This document shows positions 25,891 to 38,370 of a DNA stretch of 64,000 nucleotides, in pieces; the first letter of the stretch is position 1; each line of letters starts with the position of its first letter. A program made the position numbers and the translations under genes. The notes beneath the pieces are model-generated. The model saw only the letters and a list, made by a program, of their open reading frames with translations. It searched no databases and had not been told where the DNA came from. This stretch comes from Ligula intestinalis (taxonomy: Eukaryota; Platyhelminthes; Cestoda; Diphyllobothriidea; Diphyllobothriidae): the NCBI GenBank assembly GCA_036362985.1, contig JAYGXS010000004.1, forward strand, positions 23,385,507 through 23,449,506, read 5' to 3'.

Positions 25891-26179
25891 TAAAAAGTAT
25901 CGAAGTCAGTTCAGCAAATAAATCACCGTGACAAATGAATTTGGATAAAATAGTACTTTCACGTTGTCCATATTGTGTACTTGCGTGGCTAGAGTACACA
26001 TGCGAATAAAAAGATACAAGACCCAAGCCGTAGTTTTACTTCCACCTATACCGTCAGTCACTTGGCGTCAGTTTATGCATACGTTCCTCGGGATCTTCTA
26101 GTTCCGAATACTTACAGTCCCTTAGCTAGCTTTACGATGTCATATAATCCCTACGCCACATAATAATGGTGGTAATCTA

Positions 26180-26352
26180 CAGGGTGTCCACGAAGTCTGG
26201 GTACATAGGGGATAAATACATACCTTTAGAACAAAACAATTTTACTTAATTATAATGCTAAGAAATTATATTTTCAATATGATTTCCATTATTTGCAATG
26301 CATAATTCGATGCACCTTGCTAAATTCTGGTGAACTCAACTGAATAGGTGTG
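26180..26352. mobile_element. Truncated mariner-type MITE (half copy)
   Basis: Preceded by TA, it begins CAGGGTGTCCACGAAGTCTG and continues GGTACATAGGGGATAAATAC. It matches the reverse complement of the right half of the complete MITE at 60656-61073, including the ACAAAACAATTTTA and AATGCATAATTCGATGCACC segments, then stops after GAATAGGTGTGAATAG. The other terminal repeat is missing. Confidence 0.8.
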
Positions 26353-28247
26353 AATAGGGATGGGATGAGAAGTAACCGTCAGGGTATTGGGACAAAAGTA
26401 ACGCACCACGACCAATTAAAGTCCACCTAGTGTCGAAGCGAAGAGGCCACCTTTTACACCACCAATATTGTCAAAGCGCGGAGAGATACAACCCTGATAC
26501 TTCTTTGCTGACCGGCCAAACTACCCGCAGATTATCAATTTACAATTTAAGGTTATAAACAGCTAGTTAAGCGTGTCAATTTGAACCAGTAAAGCATGCA
26601 TTATTTTCCCATAATTTTCAGGACGGCCCTTTTCGAAATCCAGGAGCTGAGTATCCGGGCATTAAACGGCAAATAATAACTTAATGTTTTCGAGGTTATG
26701 GAGCTTGCTCTAATGATAGCACTGGTGTAATCGTCTAGGTCCATTAGAATTGACAAGGAAGAACACAATAGGAAGGGCGTTACTTTGGAATCGGCCCGGA
26801 TGAGGGTTTATTGTGTCCAAAACCCGGAGTTGCTTCTTCGGGTGGCAGTTGCCACTGGTTGCTCTCCAGCGCGCTAATGTCCCCGCGTCTGGGCAAACCC
26901 CGGTATTGGCAGCAGACTGACAGTGTCCTCGCAGTCCGTGTTCCAACTCAATGTCTGAGAGGTGACAGTGGCTTATAAAGGATTGTCAAGCATGTTCGCT
27001 TGCAGCCTCATTGGACGCGTCGGAATAAGGTATTTGCCGGGGCACGACTAAGTGGGTCCTTGAGAGACTGCGACCAGTTGGGGCACATGCGTGTCTCTTG
27101 TCCAGCCTTTAAGGTCATCCCGTGAAGGCGGTCAGAACGAAGACACAGAGCCATTGTGGCAAGCACGATGCCTCAGGAGAGCCTACAATGTTGCTAACAT
27201 TTGCTCAGGCTAAACTCCTAACAGAGCTTAAATAACTTCTTCGTAAATACCGATATTTTAGGCGAAGCGCTGAGCTCTGGTGAAATAGTATTCTAAAGGA
27301 AGGCATATTCGAATAAAAAAGGAGAAAATATTTAGATATGGAGCTAGAAAGTGGCGCAATAATCGTGGGGAAATATATCTGATGTAAATCTGAACTACTG
27401 AGCTGAGCGTACAAATACGTAGAATATTACGACAAGAGTTCGTATCTGAAAACCAGAAAGAAAAGGCCACCTTTGAGCTATCCAATCCATATGAACGCAA
27501 TATGCACGAATTTAAATCTCTCAATATAAGAAAAACTGGACCCAGCGCGGGAAAAGATAGCTTCGTGTAAAAAGTCTCTGAAATTTTTCGATTTTGCTAC
27601 CGTCGTAGTTATCATTAGAGCGAAGAACAGATAGCAATAATCGAGGGCGTGACGAACGAACATTTGGTAGATTCTTGGCTTCATTTTCCGATATGTGACA
27701 TGCATGTGATATGATCACACATCTGCACAGCATTTACCAAAATTTATCTCCATGACGTTATAAAATAAACTAAGTTGGAGAACTTACCAGTAGGTTCTTG
27801 ATGATCGAGCGTTCTGAGAGTTGCTTATTTTGGAAGATAATGTGGCTGGAGGGCTTGCCAAGACCAAAATACATGGAAGTATACTTAAAGAAAAGAAACG
27901 ACGTCTATCAAGTTAAACTCCATTTTACGATGCCCATCAGGAAGTATATGCCAGAGTCTGATGCATTCGACAAATTTTCCGAACCCTTTATGACATCTTC
28001 TTAGAAGCAGGCAGTTATGTTTGCTTTTTCATATTCCGAGGGCATGCGGCTTGTAGACTGGAAACCCTAAACGCACAGGTAAATCGAGACCAAACATTCG
28101 AAATTTAAAAACCTCCCCTAAAACTTCAAAATGGCTTTCCTTCAGGTAAACTTTTGGATAAATCGTGGTTTTCTGCCAAATGCGTAAAAAAAGAGTATTA
28201 ATCTTCTTACAATTTTATCAACTATATTCGACCGTTAAAAGTGCTTG
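26353..28247. other. Intergenic, no supported gene
   Basis: A relatively GC-rich patch (26690-27190) contains open frames without recognisable domains and may be another repeat. The rest is AT-rich. Confidence 0.35.
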
Positions 28248-28323
28248 GCCTCGGTGAGATTTAAACGCACATCACTAGTGAAGGTTTTAGTACAGCCAAC
28301 GCTCTACCACTGAGCTACGAGGC
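28248..28323 (-). tRNA. tRNA-like sequence, probably a tRNA pseudogene or SINE head
   Basis: Minus strand, 76 nt. The ends GCCTCG and CGAGGC can form an acceptor stem. The internal TAGCTCAGTGGTAGAGC is a good D-arm/A-box. The T-arm region GTGCGTTTAAATCTCAC departs from the GGTTCGAATCC B-box consensus, and the anticodon stem pairs poorly. It could be a decayed tRNA or the head of a SINE rather than a working tRNA. Confidence 0.5.
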
Positions 28324-28829
28324 ACACCAAAAGCCTTGAATTTAATCACATGTGGGTCGATTTATCTGCCCAGCCTGCCGCAAGTATGAAATCTTCCGAT
28401 ACGGAGACAGTAAGCTAATTACTCAAACAGGATTTTCTAAGCAATTATCCAGAATCCACCAGAATGGCTCCTATGCATATTTTGGAGTAAGGCAGTTACC
28501 TTTGTGTCGATGTGTTGGCGTTTAAAAATCAAAAATAGACGAAGAGGCAGTCCATGCTATGGAAGATGTGAACTAAGAAAATTATATTGAATTCTGAATT
28601 CCAGCTTTTGAGAAAAAAATTGCATTTCTGAATTAACTGTGTTACGGTGAAAAGGCGCTCACCGGTCAGGACGTGCTTTCCCCACTTCACCTTTGGATTC
28701 GGTTTAGAACCCTCACAGACAAGCACATAGTGACTATCCCTATATGCGCATAAGAGATTATTGACAACTACAAAGGATACATGAATGTACATTTACAGCT
28801 TGCAAGCCGTCATTGTTCAGCCATAGCCA

Positions 28830-28907
28830 ATCCCTGAGGTTTGAACAAGAGTTCCTAGGTCATTACGCGTTAAGTCACTCAGAGTTCTACCATTAAGCCC
28901 TGGGGAT
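28830..28907 (-). tRNA. Second tRNA-like sequence, degenerate
   Basis: Minus strand: ATCCCCAGGGCTTAATGGTA resembles an acceptor start and A box, and CTTGTTCAAACCTC a B box, with GGGAT pairing back to ATCCC. The middle is irregular. Most likely a tRNA-derived repeat. Confidence 0.35.
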
Positions 28908-28910
28908 GCT

Positions 28911-31900
28911 GCGCTGTTGGTTTTTGATTGGATAAATTAACTATAGTGAATAAGGACGCCTTCATCCCATTGTGCCTTAGGGCTTGAGTGAAAGCCCTCA
29001 CTGGGCGATCCCGAGTGGCGAGGCTGAGGAGATTGATAAACCGAAACAGCCATCCATCTCATCCCTGTCTTTTGAGATAGCCGATTATCTGCAAAAGCCT
29101 GTGCTGTTGATGCTTGCGTTCATGGTATCTTACTACTAGACGAGTTAAAAATATTGTTTGTCTGTAGGAATTATTACGTATTATCATAGACTTCTGGCGA
29201 GTCTTTATCACGTGCTCTGATGGTGACTCCACCTTGCTTTAATGCAATACTCTTGCTCTCTGACAGCAAATTAAGTTTGCTGAAGAATTCATCCTAACGC
29301 TGGTTTTTTTATATCTACATTAAGAACACAGTAAATGGACTCAATAAATAATTTTGCGAACTAGCAGGATTGCTTAGTTACGATAGTAGTTCAAACTACA
29401 GGCATGCTCGGACAAGCAATCACGTATTTTAACCCACTTAACCTCCTAAACAAAGGAAATTAAGGTACTGAAACAGCCATCTCGTGAGTTTTGATTATAC
29501 TGGCATACAGGATAGTTGTTTGTTAAGTGTTCAAACCACGATTTTTCGGCTACTTTAGAGGGAATTTAAAAGAGCATGAAAACCTAGAAACCAGAGTATT
29601 TAAGACTATGAGAGTGCGAAGACAAATGGATGAAAGAGACAAATTAAATGCACATCATCATTTTTAGGATTTTGGAACGACAGTGTCCATCTCTGTACAA
29701 AAAATTCCGCTTTCAAAAAGGCAGGTGAATGCGTGACCCAGTCTCCTTTCTTTTGAAGATTTCAAAATATCGGAAAATATTCCAACTTTCAAATGCTTTG
29801 CCCAACTTCGACTCGACTAGGACAGTTTGACTGTCCTGGGTTCTCTTCTCTTCATTCAGTACATAAAGAACTTTCAATAGTGCTGATAACTTCACAAAAT
29901 CTCATTTACGCAGACGACCTTAATTCATCTTCCAAGGACACGGCCAATATTTGCGTTGATAAATTAACGCAGACCCGCTTGCACTCTCACGTTGGATCTT
30001 ATCCAAATGCAATTTTAGGATTTTTGGCACCACCAATATTCCTGGGCCCCTAGTCTTTCAAAATATTTAACAGTGAAAAACGATCTATTATGAAAAGGTA
30101 GGTCTACTTTACACGAAAAAAATAGCACTATTACCTCATGCGGATTGAATTTTTGCAAAGGCTGCATTGCTTGTTTGGTTTAAATATGCGCAAATATTGC
30201 TTTGATAATCCCGGGAAAAGGAAGAAAAAGGGAGGCAATTCCTGTGATTCAGTTGTATTTTGGCTGACGTTTAAAAACATTCTCGTTTCCGTCGTCAGGG
30301 TGTGTTGTTTACTCTTCTGCCAGCGTCCAATGTATGCGTCTTACCACCAACCTCGTGTTGTAGCTGTGCCTGATGCACACGCGCTGATCGATTGCATCGA
30401 TTGATTGCTTGTGGAAGTTTTAAATGCTTTCTTCTTCACTGGCGCCTCCATGACTCCTTCTCGTTGCAACCTTCCTTGTAGATGCCGGCAGTCGGTGCTG
30501 TGTATCTTCCTTCACCTGACCTATTGCTCCGTTGTGAGGGGATTTTAGCCTCGTGCGGAGCGCTTGGTAGGTGGGATGAACATATATGGCTCTGTTAAGT
30601 ATACCATTTAAGCATGCTGCTGTAGCATACCAATCATACTAGCAATATGGAGGTCAGGTTGGTTTGGTACGATCTATTTACAACTAATTGTATAAACAGA
30701 AGGAATTTTACAGAAGTCTAGATCGGATAAATACTGTCACAACCTGGATAAAGTTAAAATTAGTTTTGTTCATAGATAAATAAATAGACAATTTTATATC
30801 CGAGGCACCCTGAGAGCCTTGGCATAACCAATTTAATAAATTGGTAAATAATGACAATATGCACACTGAGGCTCTGTATCAGCAGTCATGAAAAGCGACA
30901 AAAAGTAGTTGTATAGTAGACAGTCTTTTAAATATGCCAAAAAAGCGAAAAGTAATAATCGTTAGAAAATATGGTAAAATAAGAAGGAAGATGGGAATAA
31001 AAGTCTAAGATGAAATGAGGCGCAGATTTCAGAGACCCCTCACTTTCAAAAAAATTGGAGTTGAAAACTACTCTGCTACTAAATATGGAAGGGAAGAGCA
31101 CACTGATATCATACAGTAAAAAATGACCTTAGGTATATTTCGGTAAATCTACAAGTTGGATGCAACTGGACACTTTTTAAGGAGAAAATAAAAAGGACAA
31201 TCACTTTTGTTGGGAAAATAGACATGCTGGACAGAGTACCCATAGGGATGCTAACATGAAAAGTGAACGCTCCTTGTCCTGGGAGAAATAATATATCAGC
31301 AAGGTCTGCACATCGCTTCCGTAAAACAGTACGGCTTTATGTAGAATCAACACCCAGGGAGCTAGGCAACGGATATCCATCGTGGGTAACATAAGTACGC
31401 TTGCCGTCGAAAATAGCAAGGGATAGAAGAAGTCACGCCTGTCCATAAGCCGTGAAGATCATCCTTTGTTATGAGTTCCAAAGCTGCAAAATACCGAGAC
31501 TTCTGTGTCCACAACGATGTGGATTAATTAAATGTCATCATTTTGTAGATTAAATTCTTTTGGCATAAAGATAACAGACCATGCAGTTTGAATCTACTCA
31601 TTGGCGTGCAGCAAACTGAACAAAGGCGAACAGAATTATGGTATATTTATTAAAATTAACTCTGTAGAGCAGCGTTCAGATGGGGCTATTGATACATATT
31701 CGGTTACGGGAATATGAGGTCGTCCGCAAGAATACAGGAGAATTGCGTCAAATTCCAGGAAGACTATACAAGGCCGTCTTCTGACCGTAATGCCCTGATT
31801 CACTGTACCTCTAGCATTACCTGATCTCCAAATCTTACCCTGTCAAATGCTTTAAACTGAACCCGATTCCCAATCACACCCCTTGTCCTCATTCACCTGA

Positions 31901-32814
31901 AATTTGGCTTAAACTGCTTGAAGTCCTCACTTCTGTGACTATGTCCTTTGGGGATACTCCGGTACCCAACGCTCTGTAAAACAGAGACTCTCGAAATAAG
32001 CTACATCTTGGTTTCTAATGCATCCTGGTTCAATTTTGTCTTACCCTTTAAACCTCAGTTAAGATTAATGGCCGTGGACAGCAACCAGCACTGAACATAT
32101 TCGCTACGGAAGGGAAAATAATTGGAAGAACGTTTTAAAGAGCTCGTAGGTGATGTCGACATGTAAATCCTTAATTGCCTGCCTGGGTAAGAGTACTATC
32201 ATTCCAAACTATGTCTCAATACAGAAAGAAATTATATATTTGAGGCCCGGAGGGCCTCATAATTGCAAAATTAGTGCTGTGGTAAGAAATAAATACGAGT
32301 GGATAATTGCTGTTCTGGATGCTCAAATATATAAGCAGCGGAAGCATTAAGCATGATACCAGATAAGTTGGTATCCGCCCACACATCGTTATTTTAAACT
32401 GATAGTCAAAACTCTCGAAAATTATGGTTAACGGTGGTGGAAACAGTGAAAACACCGCTCTGCACTCACAGATTGACCTCCACGACCTCACGAAATTGAC
32501 CTCCATTTCTGACCTCCAAGGGATTTAAAAAATTTCGAGATCAGTCCTATTACAAGACTCTACAGCCTTTCAGGACTAGGATATAAACTTGACCATCAAA
32601 TAACCTACTCTTCAGAAGTTTACAAGAGAACTAGGTTGACTCCTGCAAAAATTTGGCTTCATCGAACTTTATCCTTCGCCGTTCTACTGCTTCTACGCCC
32701 AGGAAGACTATTATATAGCCGAACAATACAGCTAGAACCACAACAAAGGGTGAGTCGTTCCTGATGTCATAGACGAGGCATGCATATCATATTTTATCCT
32801 TTCGAACAAAGTTA
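28911..32814. other. Intergenic, no supported gene
   Basis: AT-rich, with short frames only (for example near 29.8, 30.2 and 31.3 kb) that lack family resemblance. Confidence 0.35.
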
Positions 32815-34970
32815 CCCACTTTAAGAAGGTGGTGAATAATCTAAGAGTAGAGATGGAGGAGTTGAAGAAATTTACTTGATTTCGCCCTCAAGAGTAGAAA
32901 TTGGCGATACCTGGACTCGAGGGAGTTAACATATCTACGGAGAAGCAGCATCCCTCCTAAAGGGTGAGGAGAAAGACGAAGTTCTAAAGGCATTCCGAAT
33001 GGGCCGTATAACGGAATCAAAAGATGAACAAAGCCAACCAAGATCGTTGAAGATTGTCTTGAAGAGTGAGGTCGAGGTCCAGCTATTGTTAAGCAGGAAA
33101 GAAATGCCCAGATACTCCCACTCGACGGGTTTTATCAGCGGGTTATTTCCCCCACGGAGCGGGAAAAATAAAAATTGCTTAAAGTAGAACTCCACAGTAG
33201 ATGCGAACTCGGCGAGAGCATTCTTCGAATTCTGAACGGGGAGATCGTCCATGTCCCGAGGTCACTCCTCTGGAGAAAGCCGATAACACTAACAGCCTAG
33301 TCGGGATGGACAACAGTCTGTCTCCATCAGCACCGACAGCTCCCTGCATGCAATCTCACGCAAGAGGCAAATGCCTGCAAAACGTGGTGACTTTGTCTAA
33401 ATTGAGCTTTTTTTATACTAATGCCCAAAGTCTTCCCTCAAAATTGATGAACTCAAGGCAGTACTTTCGGAGCGGAAACCTTATGAAGTTGCCAAAGCAT
33501 AAGCATGGCTAAAAACAGAAATCACAGACTCCGAGATTTTGATTCCAGCATACCAGCTTTTCCGCAAAGACCGCCAAAACCGACAGAGAGTTGGGGTTGC
33601 TGTGTATGTCAGAACTAAAATCATTGTTGTAGAAAGTGAACACACTCTAGCCCTGGAGAATGAGTCCGTCTGGTATAAGATTAAGAAGGCGTATTCACAG
33701 AACCTTGAATTCCTGGCCGTATACAGATTACCAAGCATTCTGAGTGCAGCCGACGACTCGCTCCTTGGTCTGGTAAAGGAAGCTGCTAGCCACCAGGAGG
33801 TTCTCATTGTTGGTGACTTCAACGTTCCTGCTATCGACTGGAACAACCTGATAGTGGAGGTGGTGTCAACTTCCTTTTGTTCCAAATTAATGGATCTCAC
33901 GCTCTACCTATCTCTAGCTCAGAACGTTAAGGGCATAACCAGATTTCGAGAAAACCAGCGGGCTACTTGTTTGGATCTCATTTTTACGAAGGATTCATCC
34001 TACATAGATGAAGAATATTCAAATGCTCCGCTCGGTAAGAGTGACCATACAACGCTAATGTGGGATTACTCACTCCATACTCAACGTCTGAGGAAAACGG
34101 AGGACCAGCCGAATATATGGAAGGCAGATCTTAATTTAATGAAGAATGCACTGTCGTCCGTGAATTGGGACTGCCTGCTCAAGGGGGATCTGGAGGAAGG
34201 TTGGAGCTCACTCAAGAGGATTGCATTAGATCTGATTGAGCTATTTTGTCCGATGAGGGTACACAAGAGGACTAGTCGCCCTGCCTGGTTGACGAGAGAC
34301 TTTACCAGGCAAACAAAGAAGAAAAATATGAAATGGAAGTTATTCAGGGAAACTGAGTCACTAGTACACCTCGATGAATTTTGACGCCAAAAAAATGCTG
34401 TAAAAATTCGACTCGCCATCTTCACAGTGTCTGAAGGCAGCTATACGTGTGACACAGGTGCTGCTAGCGATTAGGCGGGGGTTCGTCAACATCGACAGGG
34501 AGCTCTTCAGGAAAACCTATTGAGCGTTTGTTCGGCCCCACTTGGAGTATGCTGTCCAGGCCTGGCGTCCGTGGTTCAAGAAGGATTACCTGCACATGGA
34601 ACGAGTTCAGGCGAGGGCTACGAAGATGGTCAAGAATCTTGGTCATCTGCCTTATGAAGACAAACTGACCGAACTTGATCTTTTCCCTCTCAATTATAGG
34701 CAACTCCGCGGGGACCTCATACAAACCTACCGAATTTTTAGAGGCCGTGATTGTGCCCTAGAATTTGACGATTTCTTTGAATTGGCTCGGACTGATCAAC
34801 TGTGGGGTCATACATTTAAACTGCAGAGGAAACTGGTACATATCGACGTTCGACGAAATGCCTTCTCGCATAGGGTCATTGGAAAGCGGAACGGATTCCC
34901 TGATGAGATGGTCCTCTCAGATACTGTTGACATGTTTAATCGCAAGCTTGATTCTATTTGCTGAAATACT
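32815..34970 (+). mobile_element. CR1-like non-LTR retrotransposon with its reverse transcriptase core deleted
   Basis: An ORF1 remnant shows coiled-coil-like VVNNLRVEMEELKKF (about 32828) and PRSLKIVLKSEVEVQLLLSR (about 33040). Near 33400 LSFFYTNAQSLPSKL opens the AP-type endonuclease. A long open frame (33539-34384) continues it with VLIVGDFNVPAIDWNN and GKSDHTTLMWDY, the GDFN and SDH catalytic motifs. After a stop at 34382 and only ~60 bases, the element resumes at the C-terminal domain: MEYAVQAWRPWFKKDYLHME, then RVQARATKMVKNLGHLPYED and QLRGDLIQTYRIFRG, ending at 34964. The whole palm domain with YADD is absent. It is immobile unless helped in trans. Confidence 0.87.
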
Positions 34971-34978
34971 GTGACTTG

Positions 34979-35912
34979 CTTAGTTTACCGATTTTAGCAG
35001 TTATGGAATGTGTTTGCGTTCGGAGAAACGCTCTGCATGCCAATGCCATCAGAAAATCCATGCTAGATTGATGGATGGCATGTAGAAAACCAAAAGTGTA
35101 AAGGTAACTCAACCTACTTAAAAATTTAAGTAGGTAGCTTTAATACATAGGGACCCAAAAAGACCGCTAGAGACAACTTCAACGGTTTGCCTACATAAGG
35201 AAAAACAACATGTAAGGAAGCCCAAGGCGAAGCCGGGCTTCCGCGCTAGTAGTTGAATAATTCAATTGACCGTATTGTGAAAATTTCATCGTCTAAATGT
35301 GATTCGAACCCACATCAGCAGGGAAGGCCCTAAAAGAGCCAATGCTCTACCAATTGAGCTACGAAAGCACGTCTAAAGCTATCGATTTAATCACTCCGTG
35401 GCTAACTGAAACCACCATATGTGCTGCCTGAGTTCGTTAAGTTCATGCTACGTGCGTGTGGCACAAATAGGCGTTGAAACTGTATTGAGGCAAATCTACT
35501 GCTTTCCGACCTTGGTTTCTGCTACTTGAGTATGGTAGGAATAGGAGCACAATAATGTTCTAACCGCCGTTTTTGAAGAGCGCTTTGGCGAACTTGTCAG
35601 ACGTTTGTTATTCGTCTTTATAGTACACTTAATATGTTCCTTAGCGCTGCAGACCGCGTTTTCCCTCGCAAGTTCTGGTCTTTTATCTTTTACCAAAATC
35701 AGAAACAAGTTCACAGATCAGGCGCAACATTAGCGGTAGTTTGCAAGCTCTGAAAAAGTATTTTTCTTCATAATGCTGACTCTTCAGCATATTTTACTCT
35801 TTCAGTCATCGGCTGTTTGACAATACGTTTTGAAATTAAAATTCCACTGGTTTCGCTTCTTACTGGTAATAAACATTTATGTGTTAGTCGCGATGCGCCA
35901 CCCTATTTTAGC
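34979..35912. repeat. 934-bp dispersed repeat, copy A
   Basis: Nearly identical, in the same orientation, to 44081-45015, with a few substitutions and small indels. It begins right after the LINE C-terminus (GCTTAGTTTACCGATTTTAG) and ends CGCCACCCTATTTTAGC. It contains a tRNA-like segment on the minus strand (35290-35371) and a minus-strand 72-codon open frame (35496-35714) also present in copy B, but with different codons around a small compensated frameshift; I do not recognise that frame. Confidence 0.93.
35290..35371 (-). tRNA. tRNA-like segment inside repeat copy A
   Basis: Minus strand: GTAGCTCAATTGGTAGAGCA is a canonical D arm/A box and ATGTGGGTTCGAATCACAT a good T arm/B box. The acceptor ends do not pair, and the anticodon arm region is over-long, so this is probably the polymerase III promoter head of a SINE rather than a tRNA. 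Confidence 0.55.
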
Positions 35913-35918
35913 ATGTAG

Positions 35919-36150
35919 AAAAAAACTATTAAAAATATTCCGGTAGTTTGCAGTTCAACGGTATTTTGCACCATTTTTTCAATGCGGGAACCAAAGACGT
36001 AAAAGATGTCATAGGACGTGTTTCGCTTTATTTCACAGACGTATTAAGAAAACGAAAGCAAACCCCTTCATGGAGTTCATTGTCATGTCAATACATCGCA
36101 CGGGGAAATCTTCGCCGAATAGTTCAATCGGTCTTTTAAGTCTCAAAAGA
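35919..36150 (+). repeat. Second repeat family, copy A (inverted relative to 40269-40504)
   Basis: Runs from AAATATTCCGGTAGTTTGCA to GTCTTTTAAGTCTCAAAAGA, and matches the reverse complement of 40269-40504 with few differences. It directly follows repeat copy A, but copy B of the 934-bp repeat lacks it, so the two families are independent. Confidence 0.88.
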
Positions 36151-36289
36151 TCTCCAATGTGGGTGTTGCGAACTGGTGGAGCAATTAATCAGGACCGCAC
36201 TACTGAGACATGTAGAGGAGAACAACTTGCTAAGCGCAGGGCAACATGGATTCTGGAGTAGTCGATTTTGTCTCAAAACGCCTTCGTAC

Positions 36290-37130
36290 AAATTCTTTGA
36301 AAATTTGTTCGTCAGTCCATGCGGTCTACATTGTCTTCAGTAAGGCATTGGAAAAAACTCAACACTGACAACTAATATCAAAGCTTCATAAAATAGATGT
36401 GACTGGAAATTTACTCGAATTTCTGCTGCATGAGAACGACTGCCTTTATTGTCTCACCTGTGAGCAGGTCATGTTCGCAGACTCTCTAAAGATTTGGAAG
36501 ACACTCGGAAGATCGGAGAATGAACAAACCTTACAAAATGACTTGGATTGCTTGCAAACGTGATTAAAGAATGGCTGCTGCAGGTTAACTTTAACAAATG
36601 CCAAGTCATTCACCTACGGTCTAGTAGTAGAAAGGTGATACCGCTTGAGCATGGCAACTTGATCGGCGGTCACCAAGTCGGACTAGTTAACGAACTACGG
36701 GATCTGGGTTCATGTATAACGCCCAACATCAAACATTCGACTGACTGAGCCAAACCCGCAAAGAAGGTTATGGGCAGCCTAGGAACCCTCAAAAGATCCT
36801 TCCTCTATTTTGATGCGGAGCTCTTTCGATGAGTCTTCGAAACATTTGTTTGGCATTTTTAGAATATTGCGTCCAGGCGGGGTGCCCTGGATGAAGCATG
36901 ATTACGCAATACTGAAGTAAATTCAAAGAAAAGCAACCAAAATAGCTAGAAAGTTTACTGTATGAAGGTCGACTAGAAACGCTCAAGCAGTTTCATATCC
37001 ATTATAGGCAATATATAGGGAACAAGTTCATGGTGTTAGAACTCGTCAGGAGAGAAAACTGTACACTTCAGATAGCTGAGTTCTTTGAATTCGCACAAGC
37101 TACACATATTCGAGGTCTTCCACACAAATC
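36290..37130 (+). mobile_element. Second CR1-like LINE fragment: end of reverse transcriptase and C-terminal domain
   Basis: Conceptual frames show HAVYIVFSKALEKTQ (equivalent of the V-D-V-x-x-L-D-F-S-K-A-F-D motif), EWLLQVNFNKCQVIHLRSSS, RDLGSCITPNIKHSTD and GSLGTLKRSFLYFDAELF, then LEYCVQA and further LINE C-terminal residues. There are many stops and frameshifts, so this is old and dead. It is a different copy from the element at 32815-34970 and retains exactly the RT segment that one lacks. Confidence 0.72.
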
Positions 37131-37350
37131 AAAGAAACACAATGCCAAGATGAAGTGTGAGCCAACTTCTTGTCTTACCAGGTGATTGAAAACTGCAATA
37201 AACTTCCTTACTCTGTTGTTCGTTTGAAAGCGTGGACGCAATTAAAAGAAGACTCGATCTTGCTTGTTGTAAATTTGGTACAAAACAACGATATACATTA
37301 GAAAGATATGTGGCTATAAAACACATACATCATTTTACAGCATTTATCTT

Positions 37351-37440
37351 CAAATAGGTTTTTCAGAGGCTCTGCCTATCTTCCTAATATATACTGAATT
37401 ATATAAGGAAGATAGAAAGAGCGCTTGAAAAACCTATTTA
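37351..37440. repeat. 90-bp imperfect palindrome
   Basis: AAATAGGTTTTTCAGAGGCT and CTATCTTCC on the left pair with GGAAGATAG and GCGCTTGAAAAACCTATTT on the right around a short AT-rich centre. It lies about 0.75 kb upstream of the first recognised ODAD4 exon. Confidence 0.75.
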
Positions 37441-38188
37441 CTGGTAGATTCTATGGAATAATGCCTATGTGTCATAGCAACATAGGTACAGTATAGTAAT
37501 TGGTTTTTTATACCAAATGTAAAGTAAAGTATCGTTGAGTTTTTTCAAATGCATCAATCTTTCAGCAAGAAAAAAAAGGAAAATCAACGTTGACATTTTC
37601 AAAACATAATTATTAACCATTTAACATATCAATAAGTGCAGAAAGAGAAGATTTAACGACACTGACAACGGTAACATTAACCTATAAAAATATCGCATTT
37701 GGGAGATATTCAGTAGATATAAGTTACTTTATTAAGGGACGAAGGCTTTCGCCCTTGAGCACTCTATATATTAACCAAATGGGCAGATAGTTTTAAGAGT
37801 CATAGCTACTTTCATACCAAAGGACAAATTTTTCAAAATTTGCCTTATACATCATTTTACGGCAAAATCGTTTGAGTTTGTTGATGTATAGAATAATAAC
37901 CATGCCCTTTCATGAAACGTAGAAGTATGTTCCTCATTTGTTTTAGTCGTCGAACGGCATAGCAGCCAATATGTCAGATTTTTAATTTTATGGGTACTAT
38001 TGACCTTGACGTACAAGCATGCTAGCGTAGGTGAAATAAAATTACAAATGTTGACGAGAAAATTAACGTTTTTATTTAAAAAAATTCTTGCTGCTTTATT
38101 TAATAATATATTCTTATTTTTACAGGGGCCTGAGCAATTCGAGGTTGTTCCTTTATTGAAAATTCATGAATTCTATTTTTATCTAAAG
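37441..38188. other. Region upstream of ODAD4 exon 1
   Basis: AT-rich. It should contain the promoter or an upstream non-coding exon, but I can identify neither. The tract TTCTATTTTTATCTAAAG ending at 38188 is a good splice acceptor, so an upstream 5' exon is likely. Confidence 0.35.
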
Positions 38189-38210
38189 GGGAACATCGGA
38201 TTATGATCAA

Positions 38211-38336
38211 ATGAGACAGCGAGCATCCCTTTCAGACCGAAAACCACTGAAGAGCTCTTTTGAAATCTACAAATCTGAAGGCGATGTTTTATTAAGATTG
38301 CATAAATACGACAAGGCGATTGAGGGTTATACGAAT
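38211..38336 (+). CDS. ODAD4: ODAD4 (TTC25) exon 1: N-terminus and first TPR helix
   Basis: ODAD4 is a subunit of the docking complex that anchors outer dynein arms to axonemal doublet microtubules in motile cilia. The exon reads MRQRASLSDRKPLKSSFEIY, then KSEGDVLLRLHKYDKAIEGY and TN before a GTATGT donor, matching the start of vertebrate TTC25 (a short lead, then L-R/K-S-x-F-x-x-Y-x-x-E-G). The ATG at 38211 is the first in frame after the TAA at 38184. An acceptor at 38187-38188 would extend the exon to 38189, adding RGTSDYDQ-like residues or 5' UTR. It ends in phase 0. Confidence 0.85.
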
Positions 38337-38370
38337 GTATGTACTACAACTTGTCGGACTACCTATTTAG

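Larger units (their letters stand above)
23961..26179. other. Intergenic, repeat-rich
   Basis: Includes a 155-codon open frame (23903-24370, plus) and shorter frames with no recognisable domain. The frame overlaps repeat copy 2 at its start and has no splice or codon features that mark it as a gene. Confidence 0.35.

Noticed and set aside
33481..34425. Minus-strand frames of 139 and 114 codons
   Set aside because: Antisense of the LINE endonuclease, which has recognisable catalytic motifs on the plus strand.
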